Assembly: GCA_026182355.1 (NCBI GenBank)
Contig: JAPFBL010000007.1
Location: forward strand, 1,922,001 to 1,986,000
Direction of reading: 5' to 3'
Source of the DNA: Hermatobates lingyangjiaoensis
Lineage: Eukaryota; Arthropoda; Insecta; Hemiptera; Hermatobatidae
Length of the DNA: 64,000 bases
Part shown: positions 1 through 12,776 of the stretch, piece after piece
How the letters are laid out: every line of letters starts with the position of its first letter
Position numbering within the stretch: the first letter of the stretch is position 1
Translations under genes and position numbers: made by a program
The notes under the pieces: generated by a model
What the model was told of the DNA's origin: nothing
Seen by the model: the letters and a program-made list of their open reading frames with translations, nothing else
The model's database searches: none

Positions 1-121
1 ACACTTGAGTTAGGCAAAATTTAGGACTCTCACTGTAGAATCAATCTTCAGTGTGTGGTATCACAAAGGGCCAATGCTCGGTCTAAGTGTGTTCCCTTGT
101 GGGACTGCAACCTAACCTAAC
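1..121 (+). repeat. SINE 3' portion, cut by window edge
   Basis: This stretch begins with TTGAGTTAGGCAAAATTTAG, which also occurs in the tail of the complete SINE at 5289-5575. It continues with GTGTGTGGTATC and AAAGGGC segments that are shared with the minus-strand SINE at 18447-18734. It looks like the 3' half of a tRNA-derived SINE whose head lies outside the window. It ends in a short CCTAA-type run. Confidence 0.6.
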
Positions 122-1189
122 CTGCCAACATTGCGTACTACCTCTAATAAAAACTTTGATTTTAGACCGATTCTTGAATTATTTACTGTTTTCAGACTTT
201 GGACTATATATATCTACATCTTTATATATTATTGAAAATTACACCAAACTTAGATGATACCTGTTTCCTAACAAACGTCTCAATTCCCTAAATAACACTT
301 TCATTACTTCCTCTACACAGTCAAGTATATTTCCTATAGTCGACATGTTTCAAATGCTCGCCATAAATCTTCAGGACATGAATAACTTCTTGGATGAATT
401 TTCTGGTTTATATACGCAAAGTGAAAGGTTGTTTTTCTTCAAGTTCAAGATAATCTGGTCGTTAATCCTGTGGAGTGAGTGGCCTCGAGGTTTGAGTTAC
501 TACCTGTAAGGCTCCTGCATGTCTTCGATATGATTGAAATATAGTAGCTTTAACATTTTGTTACTATTTTCAATCGGAATATTTAAAAATAATTATATTA
601 CTATTTGTCAGTGGCGTTGTTGTTTGTTGCTGGCGTTGTTTGGGATGAGAAAAAGAGAACCAATTTCGGTTTAAACGTGCCCTTACTAATAACGCAATTT
701 TTGATGTGGAAATAGAGTTTATCTTTTTATTGAATTTCAAACCGGTTTTAGTTATAAGCCTTTATTGGAGAATCTCCTGTGAGAAATAAAGTTTGTACTA
801 CAAATTATACAATACATGATGTTTAAAACTAGCATTTTTTCAGCTGTCCATCTACATCTGGTCAGTGTAACTTATAATACACGTTTTAGTGTTCTCTTTT
901 TGGATGATTTTAGGATTTAAAGAGGGGCAGTATTTCAGACATGAATTTCAATATACAGTATTGTCAATGGCGTTTGAAAAGAGAATTTTGTCGGAAGCAT
1001 TATATAAATAACAATTATTGCGGAAGTCTTGGGCACAGTTGAGGACCGTATATATACAGTTGATTGTCCGCCTACAAACCATTCTTTTTTAGAGGAGCAG
1101 TGACTATTCTTTTTTTTATGATGACACGAATCTGGACATCTAGAAAACTGGTTAAGTTGAGTGAGGAAGAGTCTGTCGACTTCATTTTC
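122..1189. other. AT-rich intergenic DNA, nothing recognised
   Basis: No splice-bounded coding signal, RNA gene or clear repeat was seen. Short open frames here have no recognisable protein similarity. Confidence 0.4.
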
Positions 1190-1545
1190 AACAAGTTGAG
1201 ACCAGCGCCCTGGAGCCTCAGAGTTAGGGAGTATCTGAACACAACACTGCCAGACAGATGGAGTGGACGTCTGGGTGAGATGACGACTCTCACGACCTCG
1301 CTTCCAGGTCTCCACATCTAACATCTTGAATTTTTTTTTTTTTTTTTTGTGGGGGTTTGCGAAAGGACTGGTCCATGTGACTCTCCTTCCAAAAGACGTG
1401 GATGAACACAAGGCTCGAATAACAAAAGCTGTTGTAACTGTCGACAAGGCAATGCTCGAACACGTTTGACAACAATTGGACTGATATTTTGATGTGTAAC
1501 TCGTAACAAAGGTGCTCAAATTGAACGTCTTTGAATATTTCATAA
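1190..1545 (+). pseudogene. DDE transposase relic (Tc1/mariner-like superfamily)
   Basis: The plus-strand translation gives LRVREYLNTTLPDRWSGR near 1214-1270. A shifted frame then reads SRSPHLTS near 1290-1320. After a T-run at 1329-1348 it gives LPKDVDEHKARITKAVVTVD near 1387-1443 and then QQLD. This order matches the C-terminal half of a common insect transposase, in which a DRWIGR block is followed by a PPRSPDLTP block and an LPKDVDELKARI-like block. The catalytic Asp of the SPDLTP block reads His, there are at least two frame changes, and in-frame stops follow. It is therefore a dead fragment. The minus-strand open frame over the same bases is a shadow. The family assignment comes from remembered family motifs, not from a search. 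Confidence 0.75.
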
Positions 1546-4500
1546 AACAACTTGAAAGCGTTCTGAATATATATTATTGGCGTTTTTATGTATTAAATAT
1601 TTTTGAATATTAATGCCAAAATATGCCCATTACTTCTGGAACATACCATTCAGGAGAGCGATTTATACCATTAAGTATCAGAGCAAATTTTTGCCTGAAC
1701 GGAATACTTTTATTACTTTATTTTCCATATCGGGAGTAAATGAAATTAAAAAGAAGTGATAATAAAATTAATTTATTTAAATACTTTTATTCGACTATAA
1801 TATGGGAATGACTGTGGGCGGGGCGACATATATACTTCTCGAAATACAATATATTATGACCAATATATCTGAAACCCCGGAAGTGAGTCACGGATATACG
1901 AGTACCCGGTAATTATAATTTTCATTGAACTATCACACGAAGCAATAATTTTCAATTTTTAATACTATAAAACATTTATTGCCTTGGATGGTAGCTGTCA
2001 GACTAGTATGGGGAAAAAATCGTTAGGTACTTTGCAGTCGACCTTGTCACGGCTACTGACCTGTGTCACTCCCCCAATTACTGATTCTTTCAACATTTTT
2101 CACTACTTCACACATGACCTTCAAAGAGGATTGAATTCTAATAAACTGGCTCATTTTTTACAGAGGGAAATACACATTTATAGACTCCTACACTACTTCC
2201 TTAAAACTTATTCTTTAGAAAATCACTTTCAGTGAAATACCAAGAATTATAATGTATATTGATTGCATAGCCAATGATGACATCGTATGACACTAAATAT
2301 AGACAAACTAAATTCACTCAGAGTCGTCCCTTGTCTTCGGACCGACTCATATCTTTCTACCTGATCACAAAGCAGTAGAAATATATGAGTTTTTCTCATC
2401 TTATTTAGGCGAGTACTTCCTGTGAATTTAGTTTGTTTGGTTCCTAGAATTGTTTTATTTACACATTTAAAGAAGTATGGATAAATGAAAAAAAATCCAT
2501 GATTTTTTCAATTTTCGTAACTTCCTTAAAACTATGCAAAGATATAGATAAGTTATTAGTCGACATGTTTCAATTTCATGAGTAATGCACTCGTTATCAG
2601 GACATAAATGGCTAGGTGTGATGAATATTCTTGATATTTATATTAAAAGGAAGGTAGTTAAAAGTTTATTTGTTTATTTCTATGTGTCAGATAAGCATAG
2701 TTTGGGAGATCATGGCAGGTTGGCTAGCCTCTTCTACCTGTCTAATCTGGTTGGACCTACTTACAAATAATTTTTAGACCCGACCTTGCTTCTACTAATT
2801 ATTTATTTCAGGCTTCTTTCTGTATTATTTTATTGTTTCAAATAATTATAATCTAAAAAAGTCCATTTATTTACAAATAATGTTGGTTCCATTGATCATC
2901 TCTCTTGTCAGTAAGAATTTATTAATATAATATAATGGCATATGGTTAGTTGGGAGAGATAAAGAGAATACTGAAAAACAAAACAGGCAAGTAGATAACA
3001 AAATTAGATAGGGAGGATGATTATGGTAGGTTCAAAGAAAGACCGTTAGGCGGTTGTTGAAATGAAAGTAATACGAGATGCACTCAATACGAACATCTCA
3101 ACTCAATCGAACACTCAATACTCATTTTACAATTTTCTGAGGGAGGTAGTCAACTTATGCTAACCACAACCCAATCCGATTATTCATAAGGAAAAATATA
3201 AAAGAATCAAATAAGCAATTAACAATAAAAAAAACAAACACCAAACAAAAATATACAATGAACACAAAAATGAACAGTTAACAGTTAATAAAATGAGAAA
3301 CAATAATCAATAAAAATCAACAGTGTAAGAAAAATATTTTAGAAAAAAGGGAAATTACAGGTAGATCCTTAGTAAAGGTAGATCCAGGAAAACAGTTAGG
3401 TAAGGATGAAAGTTAGATACAGGAAATGACGGTCGTTTGGCCACAACAAACCATCAAAGGCAGTGAGAAGCTTACAAATAGCCAATTCAATGAAACGATT
3501 CCACGAACTAAATAAACTAGATTCGCACAAATAACACAAATAAAAGAGTACAGAAATTCACTGCCATGATTTTTCATCGCTTGTTCAGTGATAATGGCAA
3601 CCACTCAGCTAATAACTCGGTAATCAACTTTTCGCTGCTGAAAAATAAGTCAACGCGGGGTTCTTTTTTATTTGGAGTCTATTTAAAACCATGGGTGCCT
3701 CTCATTACCTGGAATGTCCATGAAACCCATCCATGTCATAATTACGCCAATGTTGCTTACCTTTGGTATAGTCATGGCTATGTCTGTTGGTATAGAAATA
3801 CAAATTGAAATTTTCTTTGTTATGAGTTCAAAATCAAAGAGTAATACACAGGGTAAAGTGTTAAGCATACTTACAAACTCAAATTTTTCAGGCAATCCGT
3901 CTTCAGGAGAAAAGAGAAAGGGAGACTAAACACGCTGTAGATGCTACGACCTTTTTTGATCGTCTTGCCTTTTATTAAGTTAATTGTATATATTGTAGCA
4001 TTTAATGTCCCCTATTAGTAATATGGAATAATATTGCGTGTTCCTTCCTCCTCCTGTACCCGTACTTCACGGACTCCCGCAATAGTGACTATTGATACGA
4101 TGTGACTACCTGACTAACATATTCAATTAATCATCCTTTTTATCCTTCAACATACATAAATATATTCATAAAGTAATTTTTATCACCATTTTTTTTATAC
4201 TATAATAACTAGTTGCACTCAACTTAAATTAACTACTTTTTGACACCCATATACTCATATATTGACTTTAACCTACTACAAGCAATCTATTTTGTATATA
4301 AATGTATGAGTAAGAAAAATATTTAACAGAGAGCAAGCACGCAGACCTAGAAACAGATCACAATCATAGCCCGTTTCGTTTGACTCATAGGCCAAAATAG
4401 TAAACAATGAAATAATTTACTAATGGGATACTACTACTGATATTTGTAAATCAGTGCGATGACTGTGTATCGTGCCACTTAGGTAAAAGCAGTTGACTGT

Positions 4501-5288
4501 GTTAAAACCAATGTTGGAGTTGAAAAGAAAATGGAGGGTATGGGAGAGAAGAGAGGGTTCCAGTTGGTTAATCAACATGCCAATCAAGTCTCCTTGAACT
4601 TGTTTATCAGAGGACCGCATCCATTGTGGGTAACGAGGAAGAGGCAGCTGATGCAACTGGGGTAGTATTGTTGGGCAATTAAACCTCGACGGCAGCTTGG
4701 TCCATGAAGCTCGGCCTTGTTGAGCGCGTCTCGTGACGCTCGCTCAGCTTGCTGCCACCCAGACTGTTTTTCCTCGACCTAAATCTTCTCCGAAGGTGCC
4801 CACCCCTCCGCCCCCTCTTCTTTGTCAGAAATCAAGCTATCTCGTATATCACCCTTGCTTTTGACTTTCATTTCTCTCTCTATGAAATATGCAGAAATAA
4901 AAGTATTGCAAATTTCAAAAAGTATGGGCCAAAATTTCGAAATCGAGTTTTCAACGGAAACACACCTTTTGAGATCCTCTGATTGAAGACTTCAAAATAA
5001 CTTAAAAAAGTTAAAAAATAACTAACGGTAAAGATTTTTAAAAAAAAATTAATGATAAAAGAATAACTAAAAATAACTTAAATTAAAAAAAACTTGAAGA
5101 ACTTTAAGTTTTACGAAGTGGTCGGTTTTAATGTGTGTTATTGTGTGTGAATGCATGTATTTTTTGAGCTGAATTTCTCAGAATATACATATAATCACAA
5201 GGTCTAATATTATCTGTCAAACGCTGAGATGAAACAAGACACTCAGCACCAAAATTATTCTTCCTATATTTGAGTTAGTGTGTTTCTA
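1546..5288. other. Intergenic DNA, no gene recognised
   Basis: AT-rich sequence with several open frames of 60-80 codons that lack family similarity and exon-like splice context. The only structured part seen is about 4850-4985, a member of an interspersed family that also occurs inside gene 1 (see 12525-12645). Confidence 0.4.
4850..4985 (+). repeat. Interspersed repeat, family R-A copy 1
   Basis: A TTTCTCTC...ATGAAATATGCAGAAATAAAAG block followed by AAAATTTCGAAATC and CTTTTGAGATCCTCTGA is shared, in the same order and with divergence, with 12525-12645 and 24795-24925, and in reverse complement with 23225-23385. It probably belongs to the 3' region of an old retroelement. The family is not identified. 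Confidence 0.45.
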
Positions 5289-5575
5289 GGGGACAGGTTA
5301 GCTCAAAGGTTAACGTACTCGCCTCCAGGCTGGTAGTCTGGGGTTCGATCCCCACCTGGCCCTCGATTTATTCACGATCTGAGTACGTCGTTCTCGGAGA
5401 GGATGTTAAGCCGTCGGTCCCGAGCCTGTACGATGTCAGGTTAATGATCCCTACTCAAATTGCACTTGAGTTAGGCAAAATTTAGGACACCCAACGTAGA
5501 ATCTATAGAATCACCGTCCAAACAAAAAGCCGGTGAACGGCTGACGTTATCACCGGGATCCGTTTAAACAAAAGA
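5289..5575 (+). repeat. tRNA-derived SINE, near complete
   Basis: The head at 5289-5362 is tRNA-like, with an A-box-like TTAGCTCAAAGGTTAAC and a B-box GGTTCGATCCCC, which together would form an internal RNA polymerase III promoter. The acceptor-stem halves do not pair well, so this is not a functional tRNA gene. The head is followed by a core with GGAGAGGATGTTAAGCCGTC and by a tail with TTTAGGACACCC and GTAGAATC. The same core occurs in reverse complement at 18580-18650, and the same tail occurs at 1-50. Confidence 0.8.
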
Positions 5576-5902
5576 AAGTGTGTTTCTATTTATATATAAA
5601 TCGGATATTCCGTTTTGCTAAAAATCTGTTCACCCGATTTCTATTAAATATCTGTGATTCTGGCTTTTTAGTTGAAATTTAATATGTACATATCATGTGA
5701 TTCGCAAAGAACTTATCCTTCTGGACATAAGTTTAAAAACGGATTTCGAATGGTGATAAACGATTTTTAAAGTACTCTTATGTGAATTGATGAGAATATT
5801 AAACAAAGGACATATAATCTGAACATATAAGATAATATATAAAAAGTACATATAATATATAAATATAAAAAGATTTCACATAAATATGTGACATAACAAT
5901 CA

Positions 5903-6066
5903 ATGATCAAACCACAATATGAAATGGGAAAACAAGACTAAGATATTTTAACCGTAACAGGCGGTCTTCTTCAGAGTCAGTTGGGTTTTTGACTCTGACG
6001 AAGACCGCTTGTTACGGTTGAAAGATTTTAGTATTGTTTTCCCATTTCATATTGTGGTTTGATCAT
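5903..6066. repeat. Foldback element FB-1, copy 1
   Basis: A 164-bp imperfect palindrome. The left end reads ATGATCAAACCACAATATGA and the right end is its reverse complement. The arms are about 75 bp, and inside them GTAACAGGCGGTCTTC faces GAAGACCGCTTGTTAC. The centre is AGTTGGGTTTTT flanked by AGAGTC/GACTCT. Close relatives lie at 22096-22256 and 56083-56212, and a weaker one at 43165-43290. There is no coding capacity, so it is a nonautonomous foldback or miniature element. Confidence 0.8.
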
Positions 6067-6135
6067 ACAATAAATATGTATAGAAGGATATGGATTACTA
6101 TGCATATTAATAGTAATGCACCTTTATTAACTCAG

Positions 6136-6201
6136 AAAGAAAGAGGGAGTGAGTGAGAGAGAGAGAGGGAGTGAGAGAGAGAGAGGGAGTGAGAGAGAGA
6201 G

Positions 6202-6262
<61 letters not shown>
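6136..6262. repeat. (GA)n microsatellite with GGGAGT variants
   Basis: Nearly pure GA dinucleotide repeat. The left part is interrupted by GGGAGT and CAGT units. The open frames on both strands here (Ser-Leu or Arg-Glu repeats) are artefacts of the simple repeat. Confidence 0.95.
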
Positions 6263-6266
<4 letters not shown>

Positions 6267-8398
6267 AAATCAGAAAAAGAACATTTGTTTGAAAACAAAG
6301 GAAATAAGTACCAAAGGAGTATCAGTGCTACTTATATACAACAAGCGTTCGCTTAAAGTATCTTCTGCTGTTTTTTAATTTGGCAAATGAAAGCCTAATT
6401 AGGCTTTCATTAAATTATACAGAATAACATACCATTTATAATATAAAAGGCATTACAAATTTTCTTATCTCTGATTAAATTAACGTATTTATTGATATGA
6501 CCATTCCAGAGTCAAATCAGGAATACGAAAAAAACGAAAATTTAAAAAAAAACATAATTTACTTGAACATAATAAATTGTTATTAACAATTTTTATCATT
6601 ATTATTGAAAAAAAAATTGGGGGGGGGCCTGCACTCAACATTACTATAAGGATTTCAATTATGTTTCTTTTCGATGGATATCGAGCACTTAAAACCTGCA
6701 AAAGTGTAAATTATCCATTTGTCATAGGATTAGATTTTGACATTCACAGATTAGTGATGCAGGAGCGAACAAGTTATATGTTTATTATTATTATTATTGT
6801 TTAATTGTTTAATTATTATGTTTAATTCTATTGTGCTTTAACCCATTTATGAAATAATGCTGAAGGAAATTTAAAGTAAATGTTAAATTCATTTTTATAT
6901 AAATCTATGGTATAATCATATATTCGAATACCACCTTTCATTTATCATTATGAAATGTATTTGCATTTGTTTGTGACATAACTCTAACAAAGACAGATCT
7001 AGTTAAAGCTTAGAGGAAAATATTACATACAGATATGATGGAACACTTATAACAGTATTTGAAATGAAAAAACTTTAAATTAATTATTATTCAACGGCAG
7101 TTTACTAGTCGTTTTATATATGTTAATTATCAACTGCTTTGGATACTCATTTAACACTCCCTCCAGTTAACTATATAAAACCTTAACGTGCTTTGTATTA
7201 CCGTATTCCGTATTTAACCAACAGTAAAAGGATTTACATGTGCAACTGTGCGACCTTGAGAAACACCTTATTGTCGACCTCAGGGTCCCTGGAGTGTGCT
7301 TCAAGGAACAGTAACGCTCTTTGAGACTTAATATTCCCAGTAAAGCCTGCATTTCTTTTCCCTCCTGTAATGTACAACAGGAAATTAAATTCATCTTACA
7401 ACCGGTGGAAAATGAGGACAATTGATTCCTCTGGCACTTATTTTGGTGTAGATATACTTCATAACAGAGATGATTATTCTACGTAGGAAGTCTTAAGGTA
7501 AGTCCATATCAGATGACTTATTGAGACAGTCGATGGAATCAGTGACATGTAAGATAGGACAAGGAGACAGACGAGGAGTGTAGGAAAGGCTGAGGGAGGC
7601 AGGAGACTGGCGGCCGTTTGCGGCAGGCAGCACATAGGCAATAGAAGGGAAAGGCATGTTACTCCCTGATCGCTGACCTGTCTCTTTAAAAATACGATAA
7701 TTTTGGCATTTTGGCAGCAGGGGGTCAGTATATGGAAGCAATATATTTATTTGATCGATGCAAAAATTATTGTAGCGAATAGCCATTAAAACGGACAACT
7801 TCAGTGAAGTAGCATAGAACTTTTTTTTTTATGACTATATTGTAATTTGACTGAACCAAAATGTTTATGTAACATATATAGTATCTAAGTCCACTTCACT
7901 TGCCTAACACAATGCAATATGAACATTTGAAAAATACTAATTTTGCACAAGTAAGTGATACAAAATCATGTTTTAACCCTCTCAAAGGGCCACTTACCGT
8001 GGATAACCCTCCCACTCACTTTACTGAGCCACTGAACTAAGTCATTTTGACTAAGCATTTAATAAGTCTAAACTATTTACAAAACTACTCGTCTATAGTA
8101 GTCAGTCTATGTTAAGAAACATGTCGGCTTGTGCTAATCATCCTATAACTTTTCTAATTTCCTATTACCTCAAACAGGATTCAGTTTCAATACCAAGGAA
8201 ATTTTTCTGATAGGAGCCCTACCAAGGGAACATAAGCCTTCACTGACAATAACGATTCATGCTGTACTTTTTACATGTTTCTCATAATACAGGTCACGGG
8301 ATTTCCAGGGGTCTTGCAAATTAATGATTATTGAACTAGAGAGTTGTTTAGTGGGAGTTTTTTAGCGGAGGGTAGGAGGAGTGGGAGGGGGAGGCAGG
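6263..8398. other. Intergenic DNA upstream of the decarboxylase gene
   Basis: AT-rich with short open frames on both strands, none recognised. The last 60 bases before 8398 turn purine- and G-rich on the plus strand (GGAGGGTAGGAGGAGTGGGA) next to the TATA-like box. This may be proximal promoter DNA. Confidence 0.4.
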
Positions 8399-8407
8399 TA
8401 TATAAAG
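8399..8407 (+). promoter_or_regulatory. TATA-like box of the decarboxylase gene
   Basis: TATATAAAG sits 42 bp upstream of the first in-frame ATG (8441). A start site about 30 bp downstream would fall near 8430 and leave a leader of only about 10 nt. That would be short enough for scanning ribosomes to skip to the next in-frame ATG at 8483. The box may also be coincidental in this AT-rich genome. Confidence 0.45.
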
Positions 8408-8440
8408 CATGCTGCGGAGGGAGGGGTGTGTGCTGTCAAG

Positions 8441-8629
8441 ATGCCCTCGCCAGAGCAACAGCAGACTCTGCTGGCGGCCGCCATGCCCGCCCCCAAGCTG
8501 CTGCCCCCGCGACCTCTCACCCACACCGCCTCGCCCAACACCAACTCCTTCCAGTCGGCTCCGCAGCGCTACCACCACCAGCCCTTCCTCAACCGCCTCC
8601 ACAACATCCTCATCGAACACGTCTTCCAG
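8441..8629 (+). CDS. b: b exon 1
   Basis: Codes for residues 1-63. It starts [11 protein letters not shown] and runs through a Pro/Ala/Ser-rich stretch to [15 protein letters not shown]. It ends CAG before GTACCA, phase 0. The ATG at 8441 was chosen because it is first in frame after the TATA-like box. The ATG at 8483 (MPAPK) is a credible alternative that shortens the protein by 14 residues. The variable N-terminus is typical of the family. Confidence 0.85.
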
Positions 8630-11600
8630 GTACCACATGGCCTGCTAGGCCTTCCTCAATCATTTATATCACATTCAAGAAATACCCTTCATATTATTAC
8701 AGACATATTACGAAAGCACCATTTTTAACAGTGCTATAAATCCGGTAATGGTAATGTTGCTCCCGCATCACTAAAACGGGTGCATATAACAAATGAGGCA
8801 AAATTCTACCACAAGAACCGCTCCATAGGTGAAAATCTATAATTAAGGCGGTGGAAGCAATTACACTTCTTAATATCCCAATGGAATAAAATCAAACGAA
8901 TGAAATATTATCAGATCAAAAATGAAAAAAATGTCTGGAGTGGTCTACACTCAATTTTACTATGAGTAAACATAATATCAAACTCGTTGAAAACCAACTG
9001 ATTTATTATTATATTTTAATGTGCTTATGCATACATATTAATCAATATGTATCATTTATTTACATGCGGTTATGATCATTTTTTCATTTACGAGTATAAG
9101 AAACTTGAATCATTTATAAATCTGACAGGTTATTAAAATTATTAAACTAAGGGCCGGAATCTCATCGGATTCGTACGAGTCATATTACGCATCCCGTTGT
9201 AACTAAATTCAACTTCAGATTTTCAGTTAAGATTTTAATGACCTTAATAAATGTCCATAGAAAAGTATTGTGATAAAAATCTGTTTCCACTTCAAGGTGA
9301 TGTTCTCGAATTCAGATATGATGTGACGAAAGGTTTCTTTCTCTTCTAACACAGAGAATTCAAGTACAAACAATTCTAATAAATTTCCTCCTTATATTTT
9401 CTACCTTCCTTTGAAGTTATAGTATTCTTTCCCAATGTGAGTTCAGTTGGAATGAAATTTTAAGACTAAATTGGATCCGGTTTTTCTCTCCACATTTTAA
9501 CAGTTTTCTTCTTCATCTATTTGTCAGTTCTACTCCTGCAGGTATGTAGTTCAAACATGTTTGATATTGCACAATGACTTTGTGATTCCAAACATTTAAT
9601 ATTGTTTACTGCTACATTCTCAGATAAACCCTTGTTTTCAGGCATTCATGTGTAATCAAATTATTTATACTATGTTCAAATTATCTTAAATAATTAATCA
9701 TCTGTGTTCACTTTGAGGCCCTCTTTAAAATAATCTATGTAAGGTATTCTAAGAAACTAACATAGAGGTCAAACTATTAATGTTTTATTGTATTGATTTT
9801 TTTTAATATTTTATTTTTCACAGAGGTCTTTTCATTTTGTGAAGTAAACAAAAAATTAATCATTTTTGGGGTAAATATTTAGAAGTTACAACCCTGGAGT
9901 AATGCAGATAGTGATTGATCCAGTTATTCCTATACACGCTCATCATTATATATCGCGCAACCAATGATTATGATATCATTGATTTCATCACGGCAGTAAT
10001 AATACTTTTATAAAACCAAAGTGATGATTTTGTGTTAGGATCCCATGTTCTACTCAATAATCTCTTAGTAGAAAACAACAGTTCTTAGTTCTTTAGAAAA
10101 CAACTTAGTTCTTGGACAACAGAAAACTGCTTTTGTTCCCACAGCCAGGGAGAACATGGTTTTCCCTTTTAACCTTCCCCTATAGTAGTCAATAGCTTCG
10201 ATAGTTTTAGGTAATCTTCTTTCTCCTTGGGAAAGGTATAAGATCGTTTTAGGTGGACGCCCAAACATTTCTCCTTAATCCATTTTCAATGACCTGGTGA
10301 GCATGCTCTATCATCTAAAAGGCAGAACCATGAAGCATTACTCTTCTTTGATAAAAAGTTTTCTGCATAACCTTGCGTATCATAGCTATTGTTATATTGA
10401 GTATTCAGTAGGTCATCCGCAACTAATCACTGGAACAAAACGCATAGCACTCCATCCTGAGAATATCGTTTAGTCTTCACACCTGTGGTAGATCCAACAC
10501 ATACACTGATTATTCTTTCACAATAGTACTGTAATATTATATTCTATAGTTTGTGAATATCTATCTATATATTAGCAACATTCATCGATTTGAAGAGTTT
10601 ATCATGAGTCCATTCTAGATCCAAGAAGTAAGCCAAAGTGATAACTTCAAGGTTTCAAAATATTTATATTTTGTCGAAGAAATATCAGAAAACTGTTTAA
10701 GAAATATCAGATTCTTCGAACCATCGATGATGTGGCTTATAATTGATATCTCTTTTGTAATAAAGTACGAATGAGTACAAAATATGAAAAGAGTACATTC
10801 CCATGCTTCAATATTACACAAAGTTAATGGGGTTTAAAAATACATCAAGAACTACAGCCAATATAAATTTTGTTCATGAGTGCAATATGTAGTTTGATTG
10901 CAACACTGTTACAAGCCACCATCGTACCATCGAAAGCAACAGGATATATCTGTTTGATTTTTTTATATTTAAGAAAAAAAGGTTACTGAAAAAAGGAGAT
11001 ACGAAGGGAAGAGATAAAAGTAAATATACATAATAAAATGAATAGTATGTAAATAAAAATTCAACAAGTTGAAATAAGGGATGAACATAATCTTGATTAA
11101 CTTGTAATTTTTTACTACTCATTTTTCCTATGTATATTTCATTTCACCTCTTTTCTTTTTATTTCTCTTCTTAATTATTCCTTTTAATCTACCTTTCACC
11201 GGATGCGTTTGTGGCTACTTGTCCACCGTCGTTCTGTCGTGCGCTTTGTCTTTCCTCCCAGCTTCTTTGTAATTACGACTAAACTGAACATTGGAGATTG
11301 TAAGTGTATCCCAATGTGTGCTCCCAACTTTTGAGAGCTTATACATAATTACAATACTTTTAACATGTTTGATAAAAATCTAATACTCAACGTCAATGAA
11401 TAAGAAATTCTGAAATGACATCAAGATTTTCCGACTAAGTAATAATTCTTGTCACCAGGAAATTCATCACTCTGACGGCTCTGTTACTTCGGCAACAAAT
11501 ATTGGTCTCATTTCACCTAGATTGCAATATGTACTGAAATGAGTTGAGTTTCACACTTTGTATTTGATTAGTAGCCTAAGTTTTGTACAGGCTTCAAATC

Positions 11601-12701
11601 CTGATATTAGTACCACCGTTTACGGCAATATTATTATTGCCGTAAACCAAATACAAGTTAATTATTTGTTCAACAAGTCAATAACAAGTTCATAAACAAG
11701 TTACTTATGAAGAAAGCCTTGATACCACCAGCTCAGACATACGAAGAGGCAACGTCATGGACCAACACCCATGTAAAAGAGGGAGTATAAGACCAGACAA
11801 AAACAAAGTTCACTGAAATCATGACAGCGACTCTATGAAGACGTCTAGCAATCTAGTGAAAGGCACATTGTGCAGCTATACATTGCATGTTCTAACAGCA
11901 GAAATGTATATTTCGCAAACTTGAACAAAATGAAAAGGAACTCATCGACTGGAATACTCTGTAGTGTTTGATAGAACATATATTCGTATATCTGAACAAA
12001 GAAGAAAGGTTTAAGTCAAATTACACAAAAAGAATACTTAGCAAGAACTGACACATGTAAGTCCTACATTTCGACTGTCATCGTCCTTGAATACATACAT
12101 TGTTTTTCTGCTACTTGCTTCTTAAGTTTTGACTTTTCCAAGACAACACCGTTGTTATTCCATCCACACAATGTCTTATTTCCAATAGTTGATGTTTTCA
12201 AATCTTCACCTTCATCATCTGGTCATAGCAAATTCTCTCTTTCAATTTCACACTTATATAATTACTCCAAAGTGTATTAAGGCGATTAAGCTTTGTTCAT
12301 AATGCAAGTGGATAAGTGGTCTAAATGGTTTCAAGGTTTGCTGGCAGGTTATCCTTGGCCTTGAGTTGGTTTAGAACACATTGTAAGTATTGTCATTATT
12401 TCCTACTAAATATTTATTTTTCTTTTGTCTTGGTCAGAGGTATGATTTTTGTCTTAGTTTTATTTTTGAACTTGACACGAATATTACTCTAGTTAACTTG
12501 ATGTTTTAATATGTTGCCTATGTATTTTTATTTCTCTCCCTCTATATGGAATGAAAAGTCATAAAAGTATTGAATTCAGGTTAAAATTTCGATATCAAGT
12601 TTAGAACGGGAATGTACGTCTTGAGCTCCGGTCCTCTTAGTCAAATAAATTAGATCCCACAACTTTATCTGTGAGTGTGTGTCTGACAGAAAGAAAGAGG
12701 A

Positions 12702-12776
<75 letters not shown>

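Noticed and set aside
935..1543. 202-codon minus-strand open frame
   Set aside because: It overlaps the plus-strand transposase relic, contains a Lys run caused by the T-tract, and shows no family similarity. It is a shadow frame.
5289..5362. Possible tRNA gene
   Set aside because: A and B boxes are present, but the acceptor stem does not pair and the sequence continues into a repeated SINE body.
6107..6356. Ser-Leu and Arg-Glu repeat open frames over (GA)n; the same at 12576-12833
   Set aside because: Products of dinucleotide repeats, not proteins.
7493..7798. 101-codon minus-strand open frame
   Set aside because: No family, no exon-like boundaries and no neighbouring gene on that strand; treated as chance.
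8348..8638. Minus-strand and alternative-frame open frames over b exon 1
   Set aside because: The GC-rich exon opens several frames. Only the frame starting at 8441 joins to exon 2 and matches the decarboxylase family.
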